Assembly: GCF_000153345.1 (NCBI RefSeq)
Contig: NZ_CH724125.1
Coordinates: 1,280,607 to 1,344,606, forward strand
Source: Neptuniibacter caesariensis
Lineage (GTDB): Bacteria; Pseudomonadota; Gammaproteobacteria; Pseudomonadales; Balneatricaceae
Length of the DNA stretch: 64,000 nt
Reading direction: 5' to 3'
Shown piece after piece: positions 7,971 through 16,775 of the stretch. Position 1 is the stretch's first letter, and every line of letters begins with the position of its first letter. Position numbers and translations under genes: made by a program. Under the pieces are notes generated by a model. That model searched no databases. It was not told the DNA's origin and saw nothing but the letters and a program-made list of their open reading frames with translations.

Positions 7971-9344
7971 TTATTTGCCTTCCAGAGAAGCAGCCACCTG
8001 ACCGTCAAAGTACTCACGAGTCAGTTTAAATACAACCGGGCTCAACAGTGCCAGGGCAATCAAGTTAGGAATTGCCATCATTGCATTCAGCGTATCCGCC
8101 AACAGCCATACGAAATCAAGGCTCACCATAGTGCCTACAGGCACTGCAACGATCCATAGAATACGGAAAGGCATGATCACTTTTACACCAAACAGGTATT
8201 CTGCACAGCGCTCACCGTAAACACTCCAACCGAGGATGGTAGTGAAAGCAAAGATCGCCAGAGAGATAGCAACGATGTAGTTACCCACACCAGGAAGCGC
8301 CTGAGCAAATGCGGCAGACGTCAACGCCGCTCCGGATTCACCAGAAGTCCAAGCACCTGAAGTGATAATAACCAGACCTGTAATAGAACAGATAATGATG
8401 GTATCCAGGAAAGTACCCAGCATCGCGATCAGACCCTGACGTACAGGATCTTTAGTTTGAGAAGCTGCATGCGCAATTGGCGCAGAACCCAAACCCGCTT
8501 CGTTTGAGAATACACCACGCGCCACACCAAAGCGGATCGCCGCCCATACAGCTGCGCCAGCAAAACCACCTTCAGCCGCATGCTCTGTAAATGCATAAGT
8601 AAAGATCAGATCCAGCGCCGCTGGAATCGCGTCAGCATTGATAGCCAGTACAACAAGACCCGCCACCAGATAACTAATCGCCATCAGCGGAACCAGAGAA
8701 CCCGCAACCGCACCAATACGTTTGATACCACCCAGCAGAACCGCTGCAGTCAGTACCATTAGCACTACACCTGTTACCCAGGTTGGCAACGCAAAATTAG
8801 ATTCCAGTACAGACGCGACAGAGTTGGACTGAACTGTGTTACCAATACCAAAACCTGCGATCGTGCCGAAGATTGCGAAAGCAGTACCCATCCATGCCCA
8901 TTTAGCACCCAGGCCATTTTTGATGTAGTACATCGGGCCACCAACATGGTTGCCGTTTTCATCTACTTCACGGTATTTAACAGCCAGAACAGCCTCAGAG
9001 AATTTGGTTGCCATACCCACCAGGGCAGTACACCACATCCAGAACAGCGCACCTGGTCCACCCAGGAAGACTGCGGTAGCAACACCTGCAATGTTACCCG
9101 TACCTACAGTAGCGGACATTGCGGTCATCAGTGCCTGAAACGGTGAGATTTCACCTTCAGATTTATCTGAGTCAGCAGCCTTACGGCCACTCCACATCAG
9201 TTTAAAGCCGGTGCCCAGCTTAAAGATTGGCATCAGACGCAGACCCAGTTGCAAGAACAGGCCAACACCCAAAATCAGAACCAGCATCATTGGACCCCAA
9301 ACGATGCTGTTAATCTGACCAATAATATCGGTCAATGCTTCCAT
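7971..9344 (-). CDS. Alanine/glycine:cation symporter (AgcS family)
   Basis: A 457-residue inner-membrane Na+/H+-coupled amino acid symporter of the AGCS family. It shows the family signature region SATVGTGNIAGVATAVFLGGP (first 20 bases of the pattern around residues 75-95), the GGPMYYIKNGLG loop, ARGVFSNEAGLGSAPIAHAA near 270-290, and about ten hydrophobic spans. It is part of an alanine-use locus: the Lrp-type regulator, D-amino-acid dehydrogenase and alanine racemase lie just beyond. It has a long, partly GC-rich leader of about 540 nt, so expression may be controlled at the RNA level. The substrate is probably L- or D-alanine, and glycine is possible. Confidence 0.9.
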   Translation of the reverse strand: MEALTDIIGQINSIVWGPMMLVLILGVGLFLQLGLRLMPIFKLGTGFKLMWSGRKAADSDKSEGEISPFQALMTAMSATVGTGNIAGVATAVFLGGPGALFWMWCTALVGMATKFSEAVLAVKYREVDENGNHVGGPMYYIKNGLGAKWAWMGTAFAIFGTIAGFGIGNTVQSNSVASVLESNFALPTWVTGVVLMVLTAAVLLGGIKRIGAVAGSLVPLMAISYLVAGLVVLAINADAIPAALDLIFTYAFTEHAAEGGFAGAAVWAAIRFGVARGVFSNEAGLGSAPIAHAASQTKDPVRQGLIAMLGTFLDTIIICSITGLVIITSGAWTSGESGAALTSAAFAQALPGVGNYIVAISLAIFAFTTILGWSVYGERCAEYLFGVKVIMPFRILWIVAVPVGTMVSLDFVWLLADTLNAMMAIPNLIALALLSPVVFKLTREYFDGQVAASLEGK

Positions 9345-9884
9345 TGTGATTCCTCGGTTTTTATATGTTATGTGAGGTTTTTTTAACTCTTGGCGAGTTT
9401 TTCTTATTTAGACATCCGATTGCTCTATTGAGCTATGCATTCCGTTCATGGCGAAGTGATGGCCGCTGAGCCCGCCAGGCAACCTGATCGAGGTATTCCT
9501 AGCAATCACAGCACGGGCCTGATCAAGGCCACCTTCTTCCTGCCAAGGGTACGGCTCAAGACACCACCACTTCCTTGCCACGAATAGAATTGGCTAAATA
9601 CCTTAGGGGAAAATCCATAGAAAATGGCTTCAAAATCGACGCCAAAACAGCAGATAAACCTACCAAAGAGAAAAAAATCAGAGAAAAAAGCTAGTTAAAC
9701 GAAAAAACAACCACTTAGGCAGCATGATCAACCACCTTTTGATTTAAAGGCAGGATTTATCACTAGCCGGAATGTTAAAAAAAAGAATCGAGCGCAGGGA
9801 GGTTTAAACCTCAAGGAAGACAGAGGAAAAATAAGCGATGGGCATAGAAGTGAACCTTCTATACCCAACTCAGGAGGTCAGCGA
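9345..9884 (-). other. Long intergenic leader of the symporter gene with a GC-rich, possibly structured block
   Basis: No convincing gene lies here. The half next to the Lrp-type gene (9600-9884) is AT-rich and holds that gene's terminator plus a 14-nt palindrome GAGGTTTAAACCTC (9799-9812). The half next to the symporter (about 9420-9595) is clearly more GC-rich. On the minus strand it contains two small hairpins with similar loops, GGCCT-TGATC-AGGCC and ACCT-CGATC-AGGT. It also has possible long-range pairs TGAGCC/GGCTCA and GATTGCT/AGCAATC. A 56-codon minus-strand frame from a GTG also spans it but lacks a ribosome-binding site. I cannot match it to a riboswitch class that I know. Confidence 0.5.
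9838..9868 (-). terminator. Terminator of the Lrp-type regulator gene
   Basis: On the minus strand, GGGTATAGAAG and CTTCTATGCCC form an 11-bp stem (one G-T pair) with a short loop. A T-rich stretch follows about 6 nt later. It is 17 nt after the regulator stop codon. Confidence 0.7.
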
Positions 9885-10379
9885 CTAACGCTGTGAACTA
9901 TAGGTAATAGGAAGCTCCAAGGTTTCCCGAACCTCTTCCATCACGATATAGCTTTTTGAGTTTTTAACCCCAGGCAGGGTTAACAACATATCCCCCAGCA
10001 GCGCTCTATATTCTGACATGTCATTGATTCGCGCTTTTAACAGGTAATCTGCATCGCCCGAAACAAGATGACATTCGAGTATATAAGGTAGCTTCTCAAC
10101 TGCCAGGTTAAAGGTATGGAATGCATCAGGTGTTTGGTAAGAGAGTGAGATCTCTACAAAAACCAACATATTGTATTCCAGGAGCTGCGGATTAAGGCGT
10201 GCATAGTAGCCTTCGATATAACCTTCTTTCTCGAGGCGCTTTACACGTTCGATACAAGGCGTCGAACTTAATCCCACCTTCTCCGCCAGATCTACATAGC
10301 TGATACGGCCATCCTTCTGCAGTGTGCGAAGAATGCTGACATCCAGTCGATCAAGCGTGCGCTTCTTTGTGTTAGCCAT
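9885..10379 (-). CDS. Lrp/AsnC-family regulator, DadR-like
   Basis: A 164-residue transcription factor of the feast/famine family. The N-terminal helix-turn-helix (LDRLDVSILRTLQKDGRISY ... LSSTPCIERVKRLEKEGYI) is followed by the RAM ligand-binding domain with the conserved GDADYLLKA motif near 105. It is divergently placed from dadA, the arrangement of dadR/dadAX in pseudomonads, where the regulator responds to alanine and activates dadA. It probably binds in the 138-nt AT-rich gap at 10380-10517. A general Lrp cannot be excluded by sequence, but its position strongly favours a local alanine regulator. Confidence 0.85.
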   Translation of the reverse strand: MANTKKRTLDRLDVSILRTLQKDGRISYVDLAEKVGLSSTPCIERVKRLEKEGYIEGYYARLNPQLLEYNMLVFVEISLSYQTPDAFHTFNLAVEKLPYILECHLVSGDADYLLKARINDMSEYRALLGDMLLTLPGVKNSKSYIVMEEVRETLELPITYSSQR

Positions 10380-10520
10380 TAATTATTATCCACTGTAAAA
10401 ACGACGTTTCGCAGTTATTTATTCTTTATATACTAAAAATTCAAAGCCTTCCAATGCCAAAAACCAAATAAACTAGCGTTTTCTCATTAACAAAATAAAT
10501 CTTATAAATGAGGTGACATG

Positions 10521-11777
10521 ATGCAGGTTTTGGTTTTAGGTGCAGGTGTGGTTGGCGTTACTAGCGCTTGGTATTTAGCCAAGGCTGGCCATGACGTAAC
10601 TATAATCGATCGCCAGGTAGATGTCGCGTTAGAAACGAGTTATGCCAACGCGGGTCAAATATCTCCGGGCTATTCAGCGCCCTGGGCCGGCCCAGGCATT
10701 CCGGTAAAAGCCGTAAAATGGCTGATGCAAGACCTAGCGCCTTTTATGATCAGTGGTAAAGAACTGGACACCCAGACACTATCCTGGATGACCAAAATGC
10801 TAACCAACTGTACCGAGAGCGCTTATCACGTCAATAAAGCCCGGATGGTCCGTCTGGCTGAATACAGCCGCGATTGTTTTGTCGATCTTCGCAACGAACT
10901 GGATATCGATTACGAGCAACGCACTAAAGGCACCCTGCAAGTATTCCGTACAGAAAAACAGGTTAAAGATTCTAAGAAAGATATCTCTGTTTTGGAAGAA
11001 TCTGGCGTAGATTTTCAGGTTCTGGATGTGGATGGCTGCGTTGAATACGAGCCAGCCCTAGCCAATGTAAAAGATAAGATTGTCGGCGGCCTTCGTCTTC
11101 CGGGTGATGAGACGGGTGATTGCTTTAAGTTCACCAACTCCCTGGCTGATGAATGCAAGAAGATGGGCGTTAAGTTCATCATGAAAACCGACATCCTGAA
11201 TATCAATACTCAGGGCGACCAGATTGAAAGCGTTACTACATCCCGCGGTAAAATGACTGCAGATGCTTACCTCGTGGCACTGGGTAGCTATTCAACACCT
11301 GTGCTATCGAAGATCGATCTGAAAGTACCTGTATACCCAATCAAGGGCTACTCATTAACTCTACCGATCGTTGACGCAAGCAAAGCGCCAACCTCGACGG
11401 TCATGGATGAAACCTACAAAGTCGCCGTAACACGATTTGACGATCGAATCCGTGTTGGCGGAACAGCTGAGATTGCATCCTACAACAAAGAGCTTGAAGA
11501 GAAGCGCAAAGCCAATGTTGAGTTTGTGGTTAGCGACCTGTTCCCTGGCGGTGGCGATATCGAACAGGCCGAATTCTGGACAGGCCTGCGCCCAATGACT
11601 CCTGACGGAACACCAATTCTGGGCGAAACAAAATATTCCAACCTGTTCCTGAACACAGGCCACGGCACGCTGGGCTGGACTATGTCACTGGGCTCGGGTA
11701 AATACGTCGCCGACATCATCAGCCAGAGACAGCCTGATATTGATAAAGAAGGCCTTTCCGTAGCGCGTTACGGTTAA
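10521..11777 (+). CDS. dadA: D-amino acid dehydrogenase small subunit
   Basis: An FAD-dependent, membrane-associated dehydrogenase that oxidises D-alanine and other D-amino acids to the 2-imino acid (then 2-keto acid), passing electrons to the respiratory chain. The 418-residue protein has the dinucleotide motif VLGAGVVGVTSAWYLAKAG at the N-terminus, the DadA block ETSYANAGQISPGYSAPWAGPG near 35-55, and the C-terminal WTGLRPMTPDGTPILG and GHGTLGWTMS motifs. Two in-frame ATGs occur at 10518 and 10521. The second has GAGG at 7-nt spacing and matches known DadA starts, so I use it. It heads a plus-strand operon with ridA, alr and a second ridA. Confidence 0.95.
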   Translation: MQVLVLGAGVVGVTSAWYLAKAGHDVTIIDRQVDVALETSYANAGQISPGYSAPWAGPGIPVKAVKWLMQDLAPFMISGKELDTQTLSWMTKMLTNCTESAYHVNKARMVRLAEYSRDCFVDLRNELDIDYEQRTKGTLQVFRTEKQVKDSKKDISVLEESGVDFQVLDVDGCVEYEPALANVKDKIVGGLRLPGDETGDCFKFTNSLADECKKMGVKFIMKTDILNINTQGDQIESVTTSRGKMTADAYLVALGSYSTPVLSKIDLKVPVYPIKGYSLTLPIVDASKAPTSTVMDETYKVAVTRFDDRIRVGGTAEIASYNKELEEKRKANVEFVVSDLFPGGGDIEQAEFWTGLRPMTPDGTPILGETKYSNLFLNTGHGTLGWTMSLGSGKYVADIISQRQPDIDKEGLSVARYG

Positions 11778-11809
11778 ACCCAAGATTACACAACCAAACA
11801 ACAAGAAAA

Positions 11810-11831
11810 CGCAGCTACTTAGGTAGCTGCG
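11810..11831 (+). other. Intercistronic stem-loop between dadA and ridA
   Basis: CGCAGCTAC and GTAGCTGCG form a perfect 9-bp stem around a 4-nt loop, with no T-run after it. It is followed closely by the ridA ribosome-binding site, so it is more likely an mRNA-stabilising or partial-attenuation element than a full terminator. Confidence 0.6.
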
Positions 11832-11852
11832 ATGCAAATTCGAGGTTATATC

Positions 11853-12236
11853 ATGAGCAACAAATCCATTATCTCTACAGATAAAGCTCCAGCCGCTATC
11901 GGTACCTATTCACAGGCTGTTAAAGTAGGTAACACTGTATACCTGTCAGGTCAGATTCCGCTGAACCCTGAAACCATGGAGATGGTGACTGAATCTTTTG
12001 AAGCTCAGGCAATTCAGGTTTTTGAAAACCTGAAAGCTGTTGCTGAAGCAGCAGGTGGTAGCCTGAATGATTTTGTTAAAATCACAGTTCTGCTATCTGA
12101 TCTGGAGTACTTTGCCCAGGTAAACGAGCAGATGGAAAAATATTTTGCAGCACCTTACCCTGCGCGTGCAGCTTACGCTGTTAAAGCACTGCCGAAAGGC
12201 GCTGATATCGAAATTGAAGCGGTGATGGCTGTTTAA
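11853..12236 (+). CDS. ridA: RidA family reactive enamine/imine deaminase (first copy)
   Basis: A 127-residue YjgF/YER057c/UK114 protein that hydrolyses enamine/imine intermediates to keto acids and ammonia. The family pattern is complete: [21 protein letters not shown] near 18-40, [14 protein letters not shown] near 55-70, and the substrate-binding arginine in [22 protein letters not shown] near 105. The longest frame begins 21 nt earlier, but the ATG at 11853 has GAGG at 7-nt spacing and yields the usual start MSNKSIIST. Its place right after dadA makes biochemical sense, since DadA yields 2-iminopropanoate, a RidA-type substrate. Confidence 0.93.
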   Translation: MSNKSIISTDKAPAAIGTYSQAVKVGNTVYLSGQIPLNPETMEMVTESFEAQAIQVFENLKAVAEAAGGSLNDFVKITVLLSDLEYFAQVNEQMEKYFAAPYPARAAYAVKALPKGADIEIEAVMAV

Positions 12237-12263
12237 GCCTTCACCCTATACTGGGAGTTAACT

Positions 12264-13340
12264 ATGGCTCGAGCCGCTACCGCTACCATTAGCCTGGAAG
12301 CTATCCGCCATAACTATTCACTGGCTAAATCTGTTGCCCCTGATCAGGGTGCACTCGCCATTATTAAAGCCAATGCTTACGGACACGGTGCTGTAGAAGT
12401 AGCTAAGGCACTGAGTGATATTGCGGACGGATTTGGTGTTGCCTGCATCGAGGAAGCCATTGAACTTCGCGAAGCGGGTATCAAGTTACCGATTCTGTTG
12501 CTGGAAGGTTTTTTCAGCGCGGATGAATTGGACTACATCAGCCGTGAAAATCTCTGGTGCGCCGTTCACAGTCTTGCTCAGATCGATATTATCGCGGCAG
12601 CTAAAATAGACACCCCGATTAAAATCTGGCTGAAAATGGACAGCGGCATGCACCGCCTGGGCGTTGCACCAGATGATTATCAGGAAGCCTATCAGCGCCT
12701 GAACGACCTGACACAGGTTAAAGAGGTGGTGCTAATGACCCACTTCTCATCAGCAGATGAACCAGACCTGGCCGTTACAGCAGAACAGATAGCACTGTTT
12801 GATAAGGTAACGCAGGGCATTGAAGCTGATGTCAGCCTAGCAAACTCAGCAGGTACTATGGCCTATCCCGAAGCTCGTCGCAGCTGGCAACGCCCTGGCA
12901 TTATGCTTTATGGCGCTACGCCATTCGCTATGCCTCAGGAGGTTGCAGATAAGTTAAAACCCGCTATGACGCTAAGCTCTGAAGTCATAGCTGTTCGCGA
13001 TCTGGAACCCGGTGAAGCCGTAGGTTATAGCTGCACATGGGTATGCGATAAGCCTACCCGTGTCGGTACAGTCGCGATGGGCTATGCCGATGGATACCCT
13101 CGCTATGCGAAAAGCGGTACTCCTGTTCTGGTAAATGGCCAAAAAAGTCAGATTATCGGGCGCGTATCAATGGATATGCTTGCGGTTGATCTAACGGATA
13201 TTCCGGACGCAGAAGTCGGCAGTTATGTAGAGTTCTGGGGCGATAATCTGGCTGCCAGTGAGATCGCGACTTACTGCGATACTATCCCTTACACCCTGTT
13301 TACCGGCATTACCCGCCGTGTACATAAGAAATATATTTGA
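12264..13340 (+). CDS. alr: Alanine racemase, PLP-dependent (catabolic DadX type)
   Basis: Interconverts L- and D-alanine, feeding D-alanine to DadA. The 358-residue protein has the PLP-lysine motif [11 protein letters not shown] (Lys35), the conserved MDSGMHRLG block, and the second catalytic base in VGYSCTW near 255. The C-terminal beta domain contains [13 protein letters not shown]. Length is normal for Alr/DadX. The operon position after dadA and ridA points to a catabolic DadX role rather than cell-wall supply, but a single-copy Alr serving both cannot be excluded from one window. The start has GGGAG upstream, and the stop lies just before the next ridA. Confidence 0.95.
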   Translation: MARAATATISLEAIRHNYSLAKSVAPDQGALAIIKANAYGHGAVEVAKALSDIADGFGVACIEEAIELREAGIKLPILLLEGFFSADELDYISRENLWCAVHSLAQIDIIAAAKIDTPIKIWLKMDSGMHRLGVAPDDYQEAYQRLNDLTQVKEVVLMTHFSSADEPDLAVTAEQIALFDKVTQGIEADVSLANSAGTMAYPEARRSWQRPGIMLYGATPFAMPQEVADKLKPAMTLSSEVIAVRDLEPGEAVGYSCTWVCDKPTRVGTVAMGYADGYPRYAKSGTPVLVNGQKSQIIGRVSMDMLAVDLTDIPDAEVGSYVEFWGDNLAASEIATYCDTIPYTLFTGITRRVHKKYI

Positions 13341-13348
13341 GGACCTCA

Positions 13349-13699
13349 ATGAGTATTGAACGCATTGAATCAACCCAGCGCATGAGCCGCATCGTCAAAC
13401 ATAACGGCACAGTATACCTATGCGGGCAAACTGCCGGCGAAGCCCAGTGGGACATAAAAGAGCAAACTCAACGCTGCCTGGACAAGGTCGACGACCTGCT
13501 AGCCAAAGCAGGAAGCAGCCGCAACGAGATTCTTTCTGTGACCATCTATATCCGCGACATGAAAGATTTTGCGGCTATGAATGAAGTTTGGGATGCATGG
13601 GTAGCTGATTGTGAAAAGCCTGCTCGCGCATGCGTAGAAGCCCGTATGGCTCGCCCGGAAATTCTGGTCGAACTGTCCGTGACGGCTGCTTACGCCTAA
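13349..13699 (+). CDS. RidA family protein (second copy)
   Basis: A 116-residue YjgF/RidA-family protein, clearly divergent from the first copy (start [16 protein letters not shown]). It has the VYLCGQTAG motif near 25, the [10 protein letters not shown] helix, and an arginine in [20 protein letters not shown] near 90. This subfamily (short, with RMAR near the end) is distinct from archetypal RidA, and its substrate is unclear. The longest frame starts from a TTG at 13337 inside the alr end; the ATG at 13349 has GAGGA at ideal spacing and is preferred. It is the last gene of the dad operon, followed by a terminator. Confidence 0.88.
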   Translation: MSIERIESTQRMSRIVKHNGTVYLCGQTAGEAQWDIKEQTQRCLDKVDDLLAKAGSSRNEILSVTIYIRDMKDFAAMNEVWDAWVADCEKPARACVEARMARPEILVELSVTAAYA

Positions 13700-13717
13700 C
13701 CATCTTGGTTAAAAGAA

Positions 13718-13742
13718 AAAGGGATCGAAAGATCCCTTTATC
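13718..13742 (+). terminator. Terminator of the dad operon
   Basis: AAAGGGATC-GAAA-GATCCCTTT is a perfect 9-bp hairpin with a GAAA tetraloop, 19 nt after the second ridA stop. The tail is only weakly T-rich. Confidence 0.85.
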
Positions 13743-13906
13743 CCGGCATCACGAACAGATTACAGCTAAGGGCATGCTCGCTCTACCTTAACGAAGTACC
13801 CTGATAGTACCCCGCCCATCTCTACTCTGACCTCTCATGGGCCTGATTATTATTGTTTGATCACTATAAGCATCGTTGCCACGCCTGAGTTGTTTATAAA
13901 CAATAC

Positions 13907-15286
13907 TTACAGACCGCCCTGAGTTAACTTAGCCGGATCTAACAGCTTCTTTAGCTCATCCACTGAAAGATCAGTATTCTCTGCAGCAACGTCGATAACC
14001 GGACGCCCCTCCTTGTAGGCCTGTTTAGCAATTTCCGCAGCTTTCATATAACCGATGATTGGGTTCAGCGCAGTCACCAGAATAGGGTTGCGTGATAAAG
14101 CTTCATTGAGCTTCGCCTCATTAACTTTAAAACTTGCGACCGCTTTATCGGCTAGCAGACGGCTCACATTCGCCAGCAAGCTGATACTGTTGAGTAAGTT
14201 GCTCGCAATCATCGGCAACATGACATTCAATTCGAAGTTACCTGATTGGCCACCGACCGTGATCGCTGCATCATTGCCAATAACCTGCGCTGATACCATG
14301 GCTGCTGCTTCAGGAATAACCGGGTTAACCTTGCCTGGCATAATTGAAGAGCCCGGCTGCAAAGCTTCCAGTTCAATTTCGCCCAATCCTGCCAAAGGAC
14401 CCGAATTCATCCAGCGCAAGTCATTAGCAATTTTTAAAATTGAGACCGCGGTTGCTTTTAATTGCCCCGACAGAGATACCGCTACATCCTGTGAGCCAAT
14501 ATGGGCAAAAAAGTTATCTGCTGGTTTAAAAGTCAGCCCCGTAATCTGACTTAGTTCCTGGTTAAACTTCTCAGCAAAATCCGGGTGCGCGTTGATACCT
14601 GTGCCCACCGCTGTACCGCCTTGGGCCAAACTCTGAAGCTGTGGCTGTATGGCCTTCAACTGCTGAATGTTCTGCTCAATCTGGGTAGCCCAGCTTTCCA
14701 ACCCCTGGCTCATCCGAATCGGCATCGCATCCATCAGATGAGTGCGGCCGGTTTTAACGTACTTATCAACAGCTTGAGCTTTATCCCGGGTCACCTGAAC
14801 CAGATGTTCCAGAGCCGGTAGTAATGATTCAGCCAGTTCAACAGCTGCACTGATATGAATGGTGGAAGGGATAATATCGTTACTACTTTGACCGTAGTTG
14901 ATATGGTCATTGGCTCCAACGGGCTGACCATAGATATCTGACGCCAGTGTCGCCAGTACTTCATTGGCGTTCATATTGGAACTGGTACCTGATCCAGTCT
15001 GGAAGATATCCACTGGAAAATGCTGCATCAGGTTTTCATCATTCAATAAACCCTGAACAGCTTGGTTGATCGCCTGCCCCATATCAGCAGGAATCTGTTC
15101 CAGAGAAACATTAGCCAAGGCTGCCGCTGCTTTAGCCTGCAGTAACGCCCGAATAAATGCTTCTGGCATTGGCTGACCACTGACCGGGAAGTTATTCACT
15201 GCACGCTGGGTCTGCGCTGCGTATAACGCATCAACGGGTACTTCCAATTCTCCCATGCTGTCTTTAGCGATTCGTGTTTCAGTCAT
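13907..15286 (-). CDS. fumC: Class II fumarate hydratase
   Basis: Iron-independent fumarase that interconverts fumarate and L-malate in the TCA cycle. The 459-residue protein carries the superfamily signature GSSIMPGKVNP (near 315), the substrate-site regions SSNMNANEV and TGRTHLMDAMP, and the helical C-terminal domain. Its length matches FumC. It follows a small Cys-rich gene that is preceded by a Fur box. FumC under Fur control is a known iron-sparing arrangement (fagA-fumC in pseudomonads), replacing Fe-S fumarases during iron limitation. A palindrome TTGTTTATAAACAA (13890-13903) lies directly after the stop and may help end transcription. Confidence 0.95.
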   Translation of the reverse strand: MTETRIAKDSMGELEVPVDALYAAQTQRAVNNFPVSGQPMPEAFIRALLQAKAAAALANVSLEQIPADMGQAINQAVQGLLNDENLMQHFPVDIFQTGSGTSSNMNANEVLATLASDIYGQPVGANDHINYGQSSNDIIPSTIHISAAVELAESLLPALEHLVQVTRDKAQAVDKYVKTGRTHLMDAMPIRMSQGLESWATQIEQNIQQLKAIQPQLQSLAQGGTAVGTGINAHPDFAEKFNQELSQITGLTFKPADNFFAHIGSQDVAVSLSGQLKATAVSILKIANDLRWMNSGPLAGLGEIELEALQPGSSIMPGKVNPVIPEAAAMVSAQVIGNDAAITVGGQSGNFELNVMLPMIASNLLNSISLLANVSRLLADKAVASFKVNEAKLNEALSRNPILVTALNPIIGYMKAAEIAKQAYKEGRPVIDVAAENTDLSVDELKKLLDPAKLTQGGL

Positions 15287-15316
15287 TATCAGGGTTCCTG
15301 TGTAATATGGTTGTAC

Positions 15317-15688
15317 TTAACAAGCTAGTCCATGCAAAACATAGTTGCAGGTCATGTTCAGCTCGTACTTTAAATGGCGTATATAAGTTTGGTGATCTTG
15401 TGAGTCAGACAACCGATCAAGCGACATGAGCGGTTTGTTAATATGATCGAGACAAATGCAGCGCCAATAACCAGGTAGCAATTCATCTGCAACGGTGTCT
15501 AACAGCAGTCGAAACTGTTTTTCATAGTGCTCCTTACTCTGCTTTAAGCATTTCGAGCGGCAGCAATCCAGGTCCAGATAATGAGATATTAACCCTGGAC
15601 TATCCGGCTCTTGCGCATACCGAATCTTCCTCTGCAGTAAACAGATATAAGGAGAAGCGGTTGTAATTGGCGAGTATGATTTTGACAT
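15317..15688 (-). CDS. FagA-like (Fur-associated) small cysteine-rich protein
   Basis: A 123-residue cytoplasmic protein with eight cysteines (CLL, CCRSKC, CICLDH, CNYV, a terminal C). Size, position upstream of fumC and the Fur box in front suggest the FagA family, iron-regulated proteins of unknown function encoded before fumC in pseudomonads. The block EPDSPGLISHYLDLDCCRSKCL is the most distinctive part. No enzyme motif is visible. The cysteines could bind iron, zinc or heme, but that is inference. The start codon has only a weak GAG upstream. The gap to fumC is 30 nt, so the two are probably co-transcribed. Confidence 0.6.
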   Translation of the reverse strand: MSKSYSPITTASPYICLLQRKIRYAQEPDSPGLISHYLDLDCCRSKCLKQSKEHYEKQFRLLLDTVADELLPGYWRCICLDHINKPLMSLDRLSDSQDHQTYIRHLKYELNMTCNYVLHGLAC

Positions 15689-15708
15689 ACTCAGAAAATA
15701 ATCTAACA

Positions 15709-15724
15709 GATAATCATTATCAAC
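15709..15724 (-). promoter_or_regulatory. Fur box upstream of the fagA-like/fumC pair
   Basis: GATAATCATTATCAAC matches the Fur consensus core (GATAATGATAATCATTATC) in two overlapping hexamer-type repeats. It lies 21 nt before the start codon in an AT-rich region, where it would overlap the promoter. This predicts induction under iron starvation. Confidence 0.75.
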
Positions 15725-15873
15725 TACATTTACAATTAAAATTAACTACCTCTAAGCTAGCGCACAGGACAAAGATCAAAGGTTCTTATGATTTTCGATA
15801 GGTAAATTTCTATTTAATACGTGCTTTACTACACTGAAAAGATTAGCTTTTTTATCTGCCTGGGGATCTTTTC

Positions 15874-16770
15874 TTGATAGTTCGTACCCTGTTTCTACTT
15901 TTGCTTCTGACCAATACCGCTTTTGCTATGCGGGATACTCCCAGTGTGCAATATCAGTATCAAAATCAAAGCGTTACTTACATCGGTTCAACAACAGGGA
16001 ACGGCTATGAATTCAACCCGGAAGGAAAAAAGAAAATCACGATGGTCACTTTAGACTGGCCTCCCTACATAGGTACTGACGTTTGTCATAAAGGTTGGGC
16101 ATTCCAACTAGCAATTGCAGTGTTAACCAGCCAGAACTATGCCGTCACAGTGCGTTTTTTACCTTGGTCGCGAGCGGTATTAGAAGCTGAGCAAGGAAAA
16201 GCAGATATTCTTTTTCCTGAGTATTTTATCGAAGACACCGCGCCGTCAGATTTCATGACTGATGTTCCAAGGAAAGAGTTGCTTGGCCTTTCTCGGCCTT
16301 TCCCCGGCGGGAATATCTCTTTTATGAAACGGCGCGGCGAGGCTGTGGCATTTAACGGCAATCTGGACAGTATCAAAGGGATGAAAATTGGTGTTGTTCG
16401 TGGTTATCAGAACTTTCCGGAGTTTGACGCCATGATGGATGCAGGCGCATTCAAAAAATTCGAAGCCATTGATGATCTACAGTTGATGAAACTGCTCATA
16501 GGCAAACGGGTTGATATGGTCATCGGCGATCCCAAAGTACTGCGCCATACAGTCGCCCACTCTAAAATGCCGCAGATTACCAAGAATAAAATTTTGCACA
16601 ACGTTGAGGAGGTCCAGCCTAGCCTCAAATATAACCCGCTTTATTTTGCCGTGAGTAAAAATAAACCTGGATGGCACCTATTACTAAGTGATATTAACAT
16701 TGCGCTGCACCAATTCACCCGAAGTGGTGAACTGCATCGGATTATCAAGGAAAACAGTCGCTGCGACTGA
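15874..16770 (+). CDS. Periplasmic solute-binding protein, family 3-like
   Basis: A 298-residue exported protein of the SBP_bac_3 / amino-acid-binding fold: signal peptide ending TAFA, then KKITMVTLDWPPYIG opening the first lobe, VRFLPWSRAVLEAEQGKADILFP near 90-110, and the hinge-region MKIGVVRGYQNFP near 170. No permease genes are adjacent, so like many marine stand-alone copies it may act in sensing or be a transporter orphan. The start is TTG at 15874 with TGGGGAT about 7 nt upstream; no ATG gives a complete signal peptide. It ends 5 nt before the converging large sensor gene. Confidence 0.75.
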   Translation: MIVRTLFLLLLLTNTAFAMRDTPSVQYQYQNQSVTYIGSTTGNGYEFNPEGKKKITMVTLDWPPYIGTDVCHKGWAFQLAIAVLTSQNYAVTVRFLPWSRAVLEAEQGKADILFPEYFIEDTAPSDFMTDVPRKELLGLSRPFPGGNISFMKRRGEAVAFNGNLDSIKGMKIGVVRGYQNFPEFDAMMDAGAFKKFEAIDDLQLMKLLIGKRVDMVIGDPKVLRHTVAHSKMPQITKNKILHNVEEVQPSLKYNPLYFAVSKNKPGWHLLLSDINIALHQFTRSGELHRIIKENSRCD

Positions 16771-16775
16771 GCGAC

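Noticed and set aside
9420-9595. Glycine, lysine or cobalamin riboswitch before the alanine symporter
   Set aside because: None of the conserved core sequences of those classes could be found; left as an unknown structured-RNA candidate.
14055-14549. 164-residue plus-strand frame opposite fumC
   Set aside because: Antisense shadow of a conserved enzyme, with low-complexity composition.
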